64,000 nt of DNA. Origin: Polaribacter haliotis (lineage in GTDB: Bacteria > Bacteroidota > Bacteroidia > Flavobacteriales > Flavobacteriaceae). Numbering within the stretch: position 1 is the stretch's first letter; the number at the start of each line of letters is the position of its first letter. Positions 1-9,318 of this stretch are shown here, piece after piece. The position numbers were made by a program, and so were the translations under genes. The stretch is taken from the NCBI RefSeq assembly GCF_014784055.1, contig NZ_CP061813.1, forward strand, positions 955,501 to 1,019,500, written 5' to 3'. Under the pieces are notes generated by a model. That model did not search any database. It saw nothing but the letters and a program-made list of their open reading frames with translations, and was not told where the DNA came from.

Positions 1-667
1 TTATTTGTAATGAATTTGCAATATTTTCTAATTGGTGTTCAATAAAATCGGTTACCAATTGTTGCTCTTCCAATTCTTTCGATTTCCAAACAATATTTTC
101 ATTCGAGTTTGCGACTTGCGTTCCTGCCAAAGACATGGTTTTAAAAACCTCCTCTTCAACTTCTAATAATGTTTCTGGAGTTGCACCCAACCACAAACCT
201 ACTTTTGGGTGATACCAAACATATACAAACGCATTTTTATAAGTTGATAAAAGCTTTTTGTAAACTGCAACCAAATCGAAATTTTCTAAAAAAACTAATT
301 CCTCTCTTGAAATAACTACTTTTTGCATGGCTCCCATTTTTATGGAATCAATTGCTTTTTCAATAATTTTAATATGATTCTCTTTGGAAGAATTATCAGA
401 AATAAAAATTTCATTTAGAGAATTATTAAATTTAAAATCGATTTTTTCTTGGAAAAATTCTGCTTTTTCATCTGGAAATAAAATGGCTTTTTCTTCAGAA
501 TTAAAAGGCGCAAATACAAAACCACTTTCACTATAATTTTTAGAATAATGCAAGGCATCATCATTCATAAAAAAACCAGAAATTTCTGTAGCATTTGGTT
601 TTCTGTAAGCTACAAAAGGTTTTTCTGCAGCATAAAAAGTGTGTATTTTATCAAAAATAAGATTCAA
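1..667 (-). CDS. menF: Isochorismate synthase (chorismate-binding family), C-terminus cut by window edge
   Basis: About 222 residues of the N-terminal and middle part of a chorismate-utilising enzyme are visible. The run GAMQKVVISREELV, followed by WYHPKVGLWLGATPETLL and then FKTMSLAGTQ, is the signature order of isochorismate synthases (MenF/EntC/DhbC), which convert chorismate to isochorismate for menaquinone or siderophore synthesis. The only sensible start is a TTG at 665-667, because an in-frame stop lies seven codons upstream. The gene lies 31 bases downstream of a hotdog thioesterase on the same strand, which favours the menaquinone role. The catalytic C-terminal third lies beyond base 1, so activity cannot be judged. 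Confident on family; MenF rather than EntC is inferred from context. Confidence 0.85.
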   Translation of the reverse strand, partial: MNLIFDKIHTFYAAEKPFVAYRKPNATEISGFFMNDDALHYSKNYSESGFVFAPFNSEEKAILFPDEKAEFFQEKIDFKFNNSLNEIFISDNSSKENHIKIIEKAIDSIKMGAMQKVVISREELVFLENFDLVAVYKKLLSTYKNAFVYVWYHPKVGLWLGATPETLLEVEEEVFKTMSLAGTQVANSNENIVWKSKELEEQQLVTDFIEHQLENIANSLQI

Positions 668-698
668 TATTTTTGTTTTTAAAATTTAATTATTGAAT

Positions 699-1118
699 TT
701 ATTTTCTAATATCTAAAACGATGTTCGTCATTTTAGCAACGGAAATTAAATTTTCTTCTTCATCTACAATCGTAACTTCCCATAAATGAGTAGTTCTACC
801 TTTATGAATATTTTTAGCTGTAGCAAACACAACACCTTCACGTTTGCTTTTTATATGATTTATCGAGAGCTGAATTCCGTTTATAAATTGAGATTTATTA
901 TCAATAAAAAAATTAGAAGCAGCACTTCCAACACTTTCTGCAAGCGCTGCTGTTGCACCTCCATGCAATTGCCCATAAGGCTGGTGTACTCTCGAATTTA
1001 CAGGCATTTTCGCAGTTAAAAAATCTTCGCCAATAGCAACATATTCAATATCAAGTGTTTCCATAAGCGTGTTTTTAGAACGCTTGTTAAATGCTTTTAA
1101 AATTTCAGAATTATCCAT
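699..1118 (-). CDS. PaaI/YdiI-type hotdog thioesterase, likely DHNA-CoA hydrolase
   Basis: A 139-residue single hotdog-fold protein of normal length for the PaaI/MenI group. The active-site helix begins at HGG (residues 52-54), and Glu61 sits where the catalytic carboxylate lies in YdiI-like thioesterases. These enzymes hydrolyse acyl- or aryl-CoA thioesters; in menaquinone synthesis 1,4-dihydroxy-2-naphthoyl-CoA is the substrate. It lies directly upstream of isochorismate synthase on the same strand, so a MenI role is the best reading. A phenylacetate-type PaaI role cannot be excluded, but no paa genes are nearby. A divergent gene starts 71 bases away, so promoters for both directions lie between them. 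Confidence 0.85.
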   Translation of the reverse strand: MDNSEILKAFNKRSKNTLMETLDIEYVAIGEDFLTAKMPVNSRVHQPYGQLHGGATAALAESVGSAASNFFIDNKSQFINGIQLSINHIKSKREGVVFATAKNIHKGRTTHLWEVTIVDEEENLISVAKMTNIVLDIRK

Positions 1119-1158
1119 AACCTCTACTTTATAATGTAAAAGTACGTATAAAAAATTG

Positions 1159-1166
1159 TATTTTTG
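1159..1166 (+). promoter_or_regulatory. Candidate Bacteroidota -7 element upstream of the pRiA4b-like gene
   Basis: TATTTTTG fits the TAnnTTTG consensus of the Bacteroidota primary sigma factor and lies 23 bases before the ATG at 1190. No good TTTG upstream element is visible, so only the -7 half is supported. Confidence 0.4.
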
Positions 1167-1189
1167 CAGTTGAAAAGCTTACTCATTTT

Positions 1190-1681
1190 ATGTACAAGAT
1201 ACGCGTAATTTTAGATACAAAAGAAGATGTTATTAGAACCATACTCGTTAGTGATTCCTTTAATTTAGAGGATTTGCATTTTACGATTGCCAAATCTTTT
1301 GGTTTTAATGGACAAGAAATGGCTTCTTTTTACAGAACAGACTCAGAATGGAATCAAGGAGAAGAAATTCCATTATTTAATATGGCAGAAGCTGGCGAAG
1401 AAGTTTCTATGAAAACTTGTGCTTTGGTAGAAACTTTACCAGAGGAAAATGATAAACTAATTTATGTCTACGATTTCTTAAAAATGTGGACATTTTACGT
1501 AGATGTTATTGAAATCACTTCAGAAATTAAAGAAAACTTACCTGCAATTGTGCTTACTGTCGGAGAAATTCCTGATGAAGCTCCAGAAAAAGAGTTTGTT
1601 GCAGATAAGTTAGATAGTCCTTTTGAAGATGAGGATGATGACTTCGATCCTTTCGACGATTTCGATTTCAACGAATACTAA
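1190..1681 (+). CDS. pRiA4b ORF-3-like protein
   Basis: A 163-residue soluble protein. The N-terminal part (IRVILDTKEDVIRTILV, then LEDLHFTIAKSFGF) has the pattern of the plasmid pRiA4b ORF-3-like domain: a ubiquitin-like beta-grasp start, a conserved helix and a WxxD/E-type loop near SEWNQGEEI. The last 20 residues are almost wholly Asp, Glu and Phe. The family is often labelled IS1096 passenger protein, but no transposase or inverted repeat lies nearby, and chromosomal single copies are common in Flavobacteriaceae. Function is unknown. The gene stands alone, with ABC exporter genes 140 bases downstream. Confidence 0.75.
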   Translation: MYKIRVILDTKEDVIRTILVSDSFNLEDLHFTIAKSFGFNGQEMASFYRTDSEWNQGEEIPLFNMAEAGEEVSMKTCALVETLPEENDKLIYVYDFLKMWTFYVDVIEITSEIKENLPAIVLTVGEIPDEAPEKEFVADKLDSPFEDEDDDFDPFDDFDFNEY

Positions 1682-1821
1682 TATTTGTCTAACTTATATA
1701 AATTATTTAACTATAACTTTTTAAGATTCAACAATTAAACATTTTCATAATTATACATTTTTCAAGTAACAAATTTGTAATTTAGTCGTCTTACAACTAT
1801 AATCGACTAAACACAATTTCT

Positions 1822-2721
1822 TTGGAAACTATTCTATCACTCAAAAATCTCGACAAAAAATACGGAGCTGTACATGCAGTAAACAATCTTTCTTTTGATA
1901 TTCAAAAAGGAAATGTTTACGGAATTCTTGGCCCAAATGGAAGTGGAAAATCTACCACATTAGGTATAATCTTAAATGTTGTAAACAGAACTTCTGGAGA
2001 GTTTTCTTGGTTTAATGGTAACCTCTCTACACACGAAGCTTTAAAAAAAGTAGGTGCAATTATAGAACGCCCAAACTTTTATCCATACATGACTGCAAGT
2101 CAAAACCTGAATTTAATTTGTACGATTAAAGGAGTTTCCCCAGAAAAAATTGACGAGAAACTAAAAACTGTAAATCTTTACGAACGAAGAAATAGTAAGT
2201 TTAAAACTTTTTCTTTAGGGATGAAACAACGTTTGGCAATTGCATCTGCATTGTTAAATGATCCTGAAATTTTAATTTTAGACGAACCAACAAATGGATT
2301 AGATCCACAAGGAATTCATGAAATTCGTCAAATAATTCAGCATATCGCAAGTACTGGAACCACTATTTTATTGGCCTCTCACTTATTGGACGAAGTAGAA
2401 AAAGTATGTTCTCATGTAGTTGTTATAAGAAAAGGAATAAAATTATACAGTGGAAGAGTTGATGAAATGACTGCTTCAAATGGTTTATTCGAATTAAAAG
2501 TGGATTCTGGTGAGCCAAAATTATTAGAAGTTCTCGAAAAACATCCTGCAATTGGAAAAGTTATAAAAGAACATGAAACAATTATTGCTACTTTAAGTAC
2601 GAATATTTCTTCAACAGAAATAAATTCATTCTTATTCGAAAACGGAATTACATTATCTCATTTAGTGAAACGTAAACCAAGTTTAGAACAGCAATTCTTA
2701 GATTTAACAAACAATAACTAA
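1822..2721 (+). CDS. ABC exporter ATP-binding subunit
   Basis: A 299-residue ATPase. Walker A GPNGSGKST is at residues 37-45, the signature SLGMKQR at 131-137, and Walker B ILILDEPTNGLDP from 150. This is the CcmA/drug-exporter class, with a C-terminal tail of about 80 residues typical of ATPases paired with ABC-2 permeases. The start codon is TTG at 1822; no in-frame ATG lies near. The next gene is the matching permease, 56 bases on. Substrate unknown: members export antibiotics, lipids or sodium, and nothing in the sequence decides between them. Confidence 0.9.
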   Translation: METILSLKNLDKKYGAVHAVNNLSFDIQKGNVYGILGPNGSGKSTTLGIILNVVNRTSGEFSWFNGNLSTHEALKKVGAIIERPNFYPYMTASQNLNLICTIKGVSPEKIDEKLKTVNLYERRNSKFKTFSLGMKQRLAIASALLNDPEILILDEPTNGLDPQGIHEIRQIIQHIASTGTTILLASHLLDEVEKVCSHVVVIRKGIKLYSGRVDEMTASNGLFELKVDSGEPKLLEVLEKHPAIGKVIKEHETIIATLSTNISSTEINSFLFENGITLSHLVKRKPSLEQQFLDLTNNN

Positions 2722-2777
2722 CCCAAAAAGTCGGTTCAAGCCCAACCATAACTTAGACATCCAAAATACAAAATATC

Positions 2778-3623
2778 ATGTTAAGATTATTAACAATAGA
2801 ATTTCATAAACTAAAATACAATAGTGCCAGTAAGGTTCTATCACTTATATACTTTGGCTTATTGGCTGCAATCGCATTAATTGCTGCGATTAAATTCGAC
2901 ATTGGTCCTATAAAATTTCATTTAGCAGAAATTGGAATTTTTAATTTTCCATATATCTGGCATTTTAATACTTATATGGCAGCTATTTTAAAGTTTTTTC
3001 TTCTCTTAGTTATTGTTTCTATGATGGCGAATGAGTACAGCTATAAAACTTTAAAACAAAATTTAATTGACGGATTAAGCAAAAAAGAGTTTATACTTTC
3101 TAAGTTTTATACTGTAATCGTTTTTGCATTAATTTCTACACTTTTTGTTTTTGTAGTTTCTTTAATCTTAGGTTTTTTCTATTCAGATTATACTGAGTTT
3201 GCAATTATAACTTCTGGTTTAGAGTATTTAGTTGCTTTTTTTATTAAGCTAGTTGGTTTCTTTTCTATGGGACTATTCTTTGGTATTTTAGTAAAAAGAT
3301 CCGCATTTGCTGTTGGAGCAATGGTTGTGTGGTTTATTGCAGAAAGTATTTTTAAAGGCTATCTATTCTGGACATTCAAAAACGCAGAAAACACTAGCGA
3401 AAAAGTAGATGGTGTAATGCAGTTTCTTCCATTTGAAGCAATGTCTAACCTAATTAAGGAACCATTTTCTAGATTAGGAGCAGTAAGATCTGTTGCGAGC
3501 CAAATTGGAGAGACTTTTACAAAAAGCTATTCTGTAGATTTCTCTACCATTGTAATTGTTTCTGTTTGGACTTTTATATTTATTTATTTGTCTTTTGTAC
3601 TGTTAAAAAAGAGAGATTTGTAG
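2778..3623 (+). CDS. ABC-2 type transporter permease
   Basis: A 281-residue integral membrane protein with about six hydrophobic segments, including residues ~20-40, ~68-85, ~110-135, ~150-175 and a last helix at ~258-276. The stretch VSMMANEYSYKTLKQNLIDG matches the loop after TM2 in ABC-2 permeases, where the complex is rebuilt against the ATPase. It forms a two-gene exporter with the preceding ATPase. Cargo cannot be inferred. Confidence 0.85.
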   Translation: MLRLLTIEFHKLKYNSASKVLSLIYFGLLAAIALIAAIKFDIGPIKFHLAEIGIFNFPYIWHFNTYMAAILKFFLLLVIVSMMANEYSYKTLKQNLIDGLSKKEFILSKFYTVIVFALISTLFVFVVSLILGFFYSDYTEFAIITSGLEYLVAFFIKLVGFFSMGLFFGILVKRSAFAVGAMVVWFIAESIFKGYLFWTFKNAENTSEKVDGVMQFLPFEAMSNLIKEPFSRLGAVRSVASQIGETFTKSYSVDFSTIVIVSVWTFIFIYLSFVLLKKRDL

Positions 3624-3667
3624 TACTTTTTAGATATATTTGACGTTTACAATAGAAATATAGTCAA

Positions 3668-6523
3668 ATGAAGAAATTTTTTCCACTATTTTTAATATTT
3701 ATTGCATTAAACACATTTTCACAAAAAGAAGCTAACTTTTGGTATTTTGGTTTTAATGCTGGTCTAGATTTTACGGATTGCGATCCTAAAGCTATTGATA
3801 ATGGTAAATTAAATACATTTGAAGGGTGTTCGACTATTTCAAATTCAAGTGGAGAATTACTTTTTTACTCAGATGGAATAACTGTTTGGGATAAAAATCA
3901 CGACATCATGCCAGGTGGAACTGGACTTAGAGGAAATCCTTCAAGTGCGCAATCTGCATTATTTGTTCCTCATCCAACTGATAAAGATTTATATTACCTT
4001 TTTGTAGTTGGTGGTCAAGGAGATGCTGGTTTTTTTTATTACACAATCGATATAACTCAAAATGGAGGTTTGGGTAGTGTTATTACAGGGCCAGTAGATT
4101 TAAGTGATGGAAATAGTAGTGATTGGACAGAAAGAGTTACTGCTATTCAATCTTCAAAAAGTAATGAAATTTGGGTGATTTCTGCAAGTAAAAGAAATTT
4201 ATATTCATATTTAGTTAACAATAGTGGTGTTGAAAGAACACCAATAATTACCAATATCGATAATACAGATATTGGAACTAGAGGTAGTTTAAAAGTCTCT
4301 CCTGACGGAACTAAATTAGTTATTACAAGCCAAGGTACAGATTGCTTATTGTTTAATTTTAATGCAGATAATGGTAGAATTACAAATAAAAGCATATTAA
4401 ATGCTGGTGACGTAAGTTATGGAGCGGAATTTTCTCAGACAGGAAATAGGCTATATATTTCTACAGGTAGCCATAACCAAACTGCTGGTGCATTCCCACA
4501 AGATGCTTTTATTTATCAATTTGATTTAACTAAAAGATCCATTACAGATATAAACAATTCTAGAAATATTATAAATAATTGGTTGGGTTATAGAGGTGCC
4601 TTACAACTTGGCCCAGATGCAAGAATTTATTACGCAACAAGTGGAGAAACAAGTCTAGGTGTTATTAATAAACCAGAAGAATTAGGAAGCGATGTTATTT
4701 ATGAGCAAGAAGGAATCTCTTTAGGGTCAAAAGTTTCTTCTGAAGGTTTACCTCCTTTTATTCAGTCTTTCTTTAAAGTTGCTTTAACTGATGTAGATAC
4801 AGGTAGAAAAATTATTGGTGAATTTTTAGTTTGTATAGGAGATACAAAAAATTTAGGTATTAGTAGTATTTTAGATTTTGATGACACTGCAGATACAGCA
4901 GAACCAATAACTTACGAATGGTATAGAGATGGAGCTCCTTTATCAGTTGGTAACACTAGTCAGATTGTTGTTGGTAATCCAGGAAGGGATACAGATGGAA
5001 TTTATTCTTTAAAAGCAATATACTTTAATAAATGTGGTAGAGAAAGATCGTTAGAAGCTGTTGCACAAGTAAGATTTGAACCAAAGCCTACAGTAAATTC
5101 TATAGATATCTATGATCAATGTGATTATGATTCTAATTCTATTGATGGTTTTACAACATTTAATTTAGAATCTAAAGAACCCCAACTAACTGGAGGAGCA
5201 ACTGATGTAATTGTCGAGTTTTTTGAAGATGATGATACTCCAATTATCGATAAAGTAGGTTATATAAATAGAGATGTAGCGAATATAACAAATCACGTTA
5301 TTAAAGTTAAAATTACAAATACAAATACTGGATGTTTTCAATTTGGTAGTATGGAATTAAAAGTAACACCAACATCTGGTAGTTTCAATTCTTTTGATTC
5401 CATTTACGAACAAGAAATAAATATATCTTCTACTCCAGAAATAAACAGTGAAGGTTCTAACGATGCTATTTTTAATTTTGAAGCTAAAATAGATGATATT
5501 ATTTTAGCTTCTGGAGGTGCTTTTAACAGAACAGACAATCAATTTTCTTTTTACCAGACAAGAGAAGATGCAGAAAAAGAAACGGATGTAATTAAACCTC
5601 CATACGATACGTATCATTTTACAAATGAAACAGATATATATGTAAGAATTTCTAAAAATAATACCTGTGAAGGAATTGGTCTTTTTAAGTTATTTGTATT
5701 AGAAATTCCAGAACCAATGGGCAACACAAGTATAGTTCCATTATGCATAAATTTCCCAGAAAATGTTCCTGTTTTAGAGACAAAACCTCTAAATGGAAGT
5801 TCCAATGATCCTTCTGACACTTATAAATGGTACTTAAATAATAGTTTAATTAGTGGCGAAACAGATCGAATATTAAATGCTAGTAAAGAAGGAACTTATA
5901 AGGTAGAAGCAAGTAGATTCTATGGAAATGATTCAGGTACAGAAGACGATATAACTATAATAGGTTACAATACATTTACAGTGGAAGAATCTAGCACTGC
6001 AATCATAGAATCTTTGGATTTAGTAGACGACCAAGATCTTTTAGAAGAAAACACATTAACTATAAAAGTTAACGGAAAAGGAAATTACGAATATGCTTTA
6101 AATAGTAATGCCATTACTGCCTTTAGAAAAGGAGAAGAAAACCTATCTTATACATTTACAAATGTAGAACCAGGTTTAAATACTGTTTATATAAGAGATA
6201 TTAAAGATTGTGGAATAGTATCTACTAAAGAAATATCTTTTGTATATTTTCAAAGACATTTTTCTCCAAATGAAGATGGAGAGTTTGATACATGGAAAGT
6301 ACAAGGAATAGATAATACTTTCTACACAGTAGTTGATATGCAAATTTTCGATAGATATGGTAAGCTATTAAAGGTAATAAATTTAAAAACAGAAAGTGGT
6401 TGGAATGGTACTATAAATGGAAAAATGATGCCTTCGAATGATTATTGGTACAATGCTACATTAATTGATAAAAATGGAAAAGTCCGTAAAAAAACTGGAA
6501 ATTTTGCTCTAATTAGAAAGTGA
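3668..6523 (+). CDS. Secreted T9SS type B sorting-domain protein (first of tandem pair)
   Basis: A 951-residue secreted protein. Residues 1-18 form a signal peptide ending TFSQ. The next ~370 residues hold repeated blades with SPDGTKL and LQLGPDARIYYAT motifs, which look like a WD40/YVTN-type beta-propeller. Ig-like segments follow. The last ~90 residues (from about 863: FSPNEDGEFDTW, then FDRYGK, GWNGTINGK and YWY) are the gliding-motility-associated CTD that directs export through the type IX secretion system. The usual PNGDG is PNEDG here. A close relative follows 47 bases downstream, so the pair arose by duplication. Probably surface-anchored or released; its ligand is unknown. Confidence 0.88.
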   Translation: MKKFFPLFLIFIALNTFSQKEANFWYFGFNAGLDFTDCDPKAIDNGKLNTFEGCSTISNSSGELLFYSDGITVWDKNHDIMPGGTGLRGNPSSAQSALFVPHPTDKDLYYLFVVGGQGDAGFFYYTIDITQNGGLGSVITGPVDLSDGNSSDWTERVTAIQSSKSNEIWVISASKRNLYSYLVNNSGVERTPIITNIDNTDIGTRGSLKVSPDGTKLVITSQGTDCLLFNFNADNGRITNKSILNAGDVSYGAEFSQTGNRLYISTGSHNQTAGAFPQDAFIYQFDLTKRSITDINNSRNIINNWLGYRGALQLGPDARIYYATSGETSLGVINKPEELGSDVIYEQEGISLGSKVSSEGLPPFIQSFFKVALTDVDTGRKIIGEFLVCIGDTKNLGISSILDFDDTADTAEPITYEWYRDGAPLSVGNTSQIVVGNPGRDTDGIYSLKAIYFNKCGRERSLEAVAQVRFEPKPTVNSIDIYDQCDYDSNSIDGFTTFNLESKEPQLTGGATDVIVEFFEDDDTPIIDKVGYINRDVANITNHVIKVKITNTNTGCFQFGSMELKVTPTSGSFNSFDSIYEQEINISSTPEINSEGSNDAIFNFEAKIDDIILASGGAFNRTDNQFSFYQTREDAEKETDVIKPPYDTYHFTNETDIYVRISKNNTCEGIGLFKLFVLEIPEPMGNTSIVPLCINFPENVPVLETKPLNGSSNDPSDTYKWYLNNSLISGETDRILNASKEGTYKVEASRFYGNDSGTEDDITIIGYNTFTVEESSTAIIESLDLVDDQDLLEENTLTIKVNGKGNYEYALNSNAITAFRKGEENLSYTFTNVEPGLNTVYIRDIKDCGIVSTKEISFVYFQRHFSPNEDGEFDTWKVQGIDNTFYTVVDMQIFDRYGKLLKVINLKTESGWNGTINGKMMPSNDYWYNATLIDKNGKVRKKTGNFALIRK

Positions 6524-6570
6524 TTTTTAAAACTACACCACATTGTTTAAATTATAAATTATTTTTTTAG

Positions 6571-9288
6571 ATGAAAAATTATTTAATTCTATTTATATTA
6601 TTTTTTACACTAAATATATTTTCTCAAAATGAAACAAATCATTGGTTATTTGGGAACAATGCTCATGTAGTATTTTCTAATGAGGATGATAATTTAACAG
6701 TTTTAAATGATAGTAAAACATCAAGTTCTAAAGGATCTGCTTCAATCTCCGATAAAAACGGAGATTTACTTTTTTATACAAATGGAATTAATGTTTGGAA
6801 TAAAAAGCATCAAAGAATGCTTGGTTCTTCAGGAATATCATTAATTGCAAATGATATTGAAGCTCAAAATTCAATTATAATTCCAAAGCCTAATTCTAAC
6901 AATATATACTACATTTTTACAATAAAAACTGTAGATCCTGAAAACGATATAAATTCTGCAAACGCTGGTTTATATTATTCTATTGTAGATATTTCAAAAA
7001 ATAATAATCTAGGTTTACTTATAGAAACAAATATTTTAATTAAAAAAAATGTAGTTGGAAAAATAAGTGCTGTTCATCATAAAAATGGAAAAGATATTTG
7101 GGTTTTAACAAATGGAAAAAAAACTGAAACCGAAGACTATTATGATGTTTTTTATTCTTTCTTAATAGATTCTTCTGGTGTAATTAAAGATCCTGTAGTT
7201 TCAGAAAATGGAGACATATTTATATTCGATTCACTTGGTGAATTAAAACTCTCTCCTAATGGAGAAAAAGTTGTCTATGCTGCAAACGATTCAGGAGCTT
7301 TTGTTTTCGATTTTAACTCTAACAATGGAATTGTTTCTAATCCAAAAAGATTGTCGCTTGCAACATCTCCTGGAGACAACTCTTTTCCATATGGTGCAAC
7401 ATTTTCTATAGATTCCAACATTATATATTTAGAGGCATTAGATAATAGTGATAATTCTAGATTATATCAATTTGATTTAGAAAATTCAGGTTCATCAAAT
7501 TTTATTAACTTTTCATTCATAATAAATCTTAATAAAAATAGAGGTGCATTACAATTAGCTAGAAATGGAAAAATTTACTATGCCACAAATTCTGGAGAAG
7601 GTTTTTTTGAAGGTCTAGAATTCTTAAATGTAATTAACAATCCATTAGGTAAAGATAGGAATGAAATTAATTTCCAACAAAATTCTGTAAATCTTTTGGA
7701 AGGTAAAAGCAGATTTGGACTACCAAATTTTATCCAATCTTATTTTCGAACAAGAATATTAAACGAAAAAGGTTGCGAAAATAGTGCTGTTAACTTTATT
7801 GTAGATACATATACAGATATACAAGATGCAGATTGGGATTTTGGAGATGGAAATACATCAACACTAATTAATCCAAACCACACTTATAACTCTCCAGGTA
7901 AATACATAGTTAAAACAACTGTAAGAATTAACAATTCACTGATAAAATTAAAAAAAGAAATCGAAATTTTTGCTCAACCAGAAGTTCAATCTGGTAAAAG
8001 CTTAAAACAATGTGATACAGATAATGATGGTATAAGTTTGTTTGATTTAACAGATATAAAAACTGAAATAACCGATATAGATAATAAACTTATTTTTTAT
8101 AAAGATAACGCCGATTTAATTAGCGACAAACCAATAATTAATCCAGAAGGTTACGAAAATGAAAGTAATCCACAGAATATTATTGTAAAAGTAATTAATA
8201 AAAATGGATGTTCTAATATAACTAACTTTACCATAGAAACTTTATTTGTTCAATTAAATAATATTGATCCTATTTTCACTTGTGAAGATTCTGATGGTAT
8301 TTCAGGTAATAATATGGGAGTATTTTCTTTAGCAGAAAAAAGAAAATCGATAAAGACAAATTTAAATTTATCAAATGATACAACTCTAAAATTTTATTCA
8401 AACCCTAAAGATGCTCAATTAACCAAAGATGAACTACCAGATGATTATCAAAGTATAACAACAACTATTTGGGTTAGAGCAGACAATGCTTCAGGTTGTG
8501 GAGGAATTCAATCTTTTAATGCTACTGTTAATTCACAACCAATTATAAACTTAATAGACTCTTACACTATTTGTTTTAACCCAAGTTTAAAACCTCCAAT
8601 TATATTATCTGCAGATGTTAGTTCGGAAAAAAACGAATGGAGAAATAGTTTAGGAACTATAATAAGTACAGCAAAAGACTTTACCCTTACTAATACAGGA
8701 ATTTATTCTTTAACCTCTTACAATACAGAAAATGGTATAGAATGTTCCTATACAAAAGAATTTGAAGTTATAAATCCGGAAAGTGCTGTTTTTTCTGATG
8801 TATTAGTAAATACAGAAGATGAAACAAATAATACTTTAGAAATATTTATAGATGGGAATAGTACTTATGAATTTTCTTTAGATAATAATATATTTTTTGG
8901 AAATTCGAATAACTATACCTTTACAAAAGTAACCCCAGGTTTAAGAACCGTTTATGTAAGAGATATTAATAATTGTGAAACACCTATCCAACAAAAAGTA
9001 TCTGTTTTAGGAACTAAAAAATTTTTCACTCCAAATGGAGATGGAAAAAATGATTATTGGAATATTAGAGGCCTAGATCCCAATTTTTTTAAATCTATAA
9101 ATATTGTAATTTTTAATAGATATGGAAGAATTGTAGCATCCATAAACGATTTTAACTCTCCAGGTTGGGATGGAACTTTTAACGGAAAAATGTTAATCTC
9201 TAATAATTATTGGTTTACTGTTGAAATTATTGATATGGATGATAATGTTATTAAAAAAACAGGAAATTTCGCTCTAATTAGAAAATAA
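6571..9288 (+). CDS. Secreted T9SS type B sorting-domain protein with PKD domain (second of pair)
   Basis: A 905-residue paralogue of the preceding gene: signal peptide (residues 1-18, ending NIFSQ), the same N-terminal propeller-like region (NHWLFGNNA, GDLLFYTNGINVW, RGALQLARNGKIYYAT), then a PKD domain near residues 408-470 centred on WDFGDGNTS (~420). The C-terminal T9SS type B domain begins near residue 816 (FFTPNGDGKNDYW) and ends KKTGNFALIRK, the same last eleven residues as its neighbour. The first copy has no recognisable PKD motif at that point, so the middle regions have diverged more than the ends. Confidence 0.88.
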   Translation: MKNYLILFILFFTLNIFSQNETNHWLFGNNAHVVFSNEDDNLTVLNDSKTSSSKGSASISDKNGDLLFYTNGINVWNKKHQRMLGSSGISLIANDIEAQNSIIIPKPNSNNIYYIFTIKTVDPENDINSANAGLYYSIVDISKNNNLGLLIETNILIKKNVVGKISAVHHKNGKDIWVLTNGKKTETEDYYDVFYSFLIDSSGVIKDPVVSENGDIFIFDSLGELKLSPNGEKVVYAANDSGAFVFDFNSNNGIVSNPKRLSLATSPGDNSFPYGATFSIDSNIIYLEALDNSDNSRLYQFDLENSGSSNFINFSFIINLNKNRGALQLARNGKIYYATNSGEGFFEGLEFLNVINNPLGKDRNEINFQQNSVNLLEGKSRFGLPNFIQSYFRTRILNEKGCENSAVNFIVDTYTDIQDADWDFGDGNTSTLINPNHTYNSPGKYIVKTTVRINNSLIKLKKEIEIFAQPEVQSGKSLKQCDTDNDGISLFDLTDIKTEITDIDNKLIFYKDNADLISDKPIINPEGYENESNPQNIIVKVINKNGCSNITNFTIETLFVQLNNIDPIFTCEDSDGISGNNMGVFSLAEKRKSIKTNLNLSNDTTLKFYSNPKDAQLTKDELPDDYQSITTTIWVRADNASGCGGIQSFNATVNSQPIINLIDSYTICFNPSLKPPIILSADVSSEKNEWRNSLGTIISTAKDFTLTNTGIYSLTSYNTENGIECSYTKEFEVINPESAVFSDVLVNTEDETNNTLEIFIDGNSTYEFSLDNNIFFGNSNNYTFTKVTPGLRTVYVRDINNCETPIQQKVSVLGTKKFFTPNGDGKNDYWNIRGLDPNFFKSINIVIFNRYGRIVASINDFNSPGWDGTFNGKMLISNNYWFTVEIIDMDDNVIKKTGNFALIRK

Positions 9289-9318
9289 TAAATAAAAAAG
9301 TATCCGTATTTTTACAGT

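Noticed and set aside
1190..1681. Mobile element suggested by the pRiA4b/IS1096 passenger label
   Set aside because: No transposase, inverted repeats or target duplication flank the gene.
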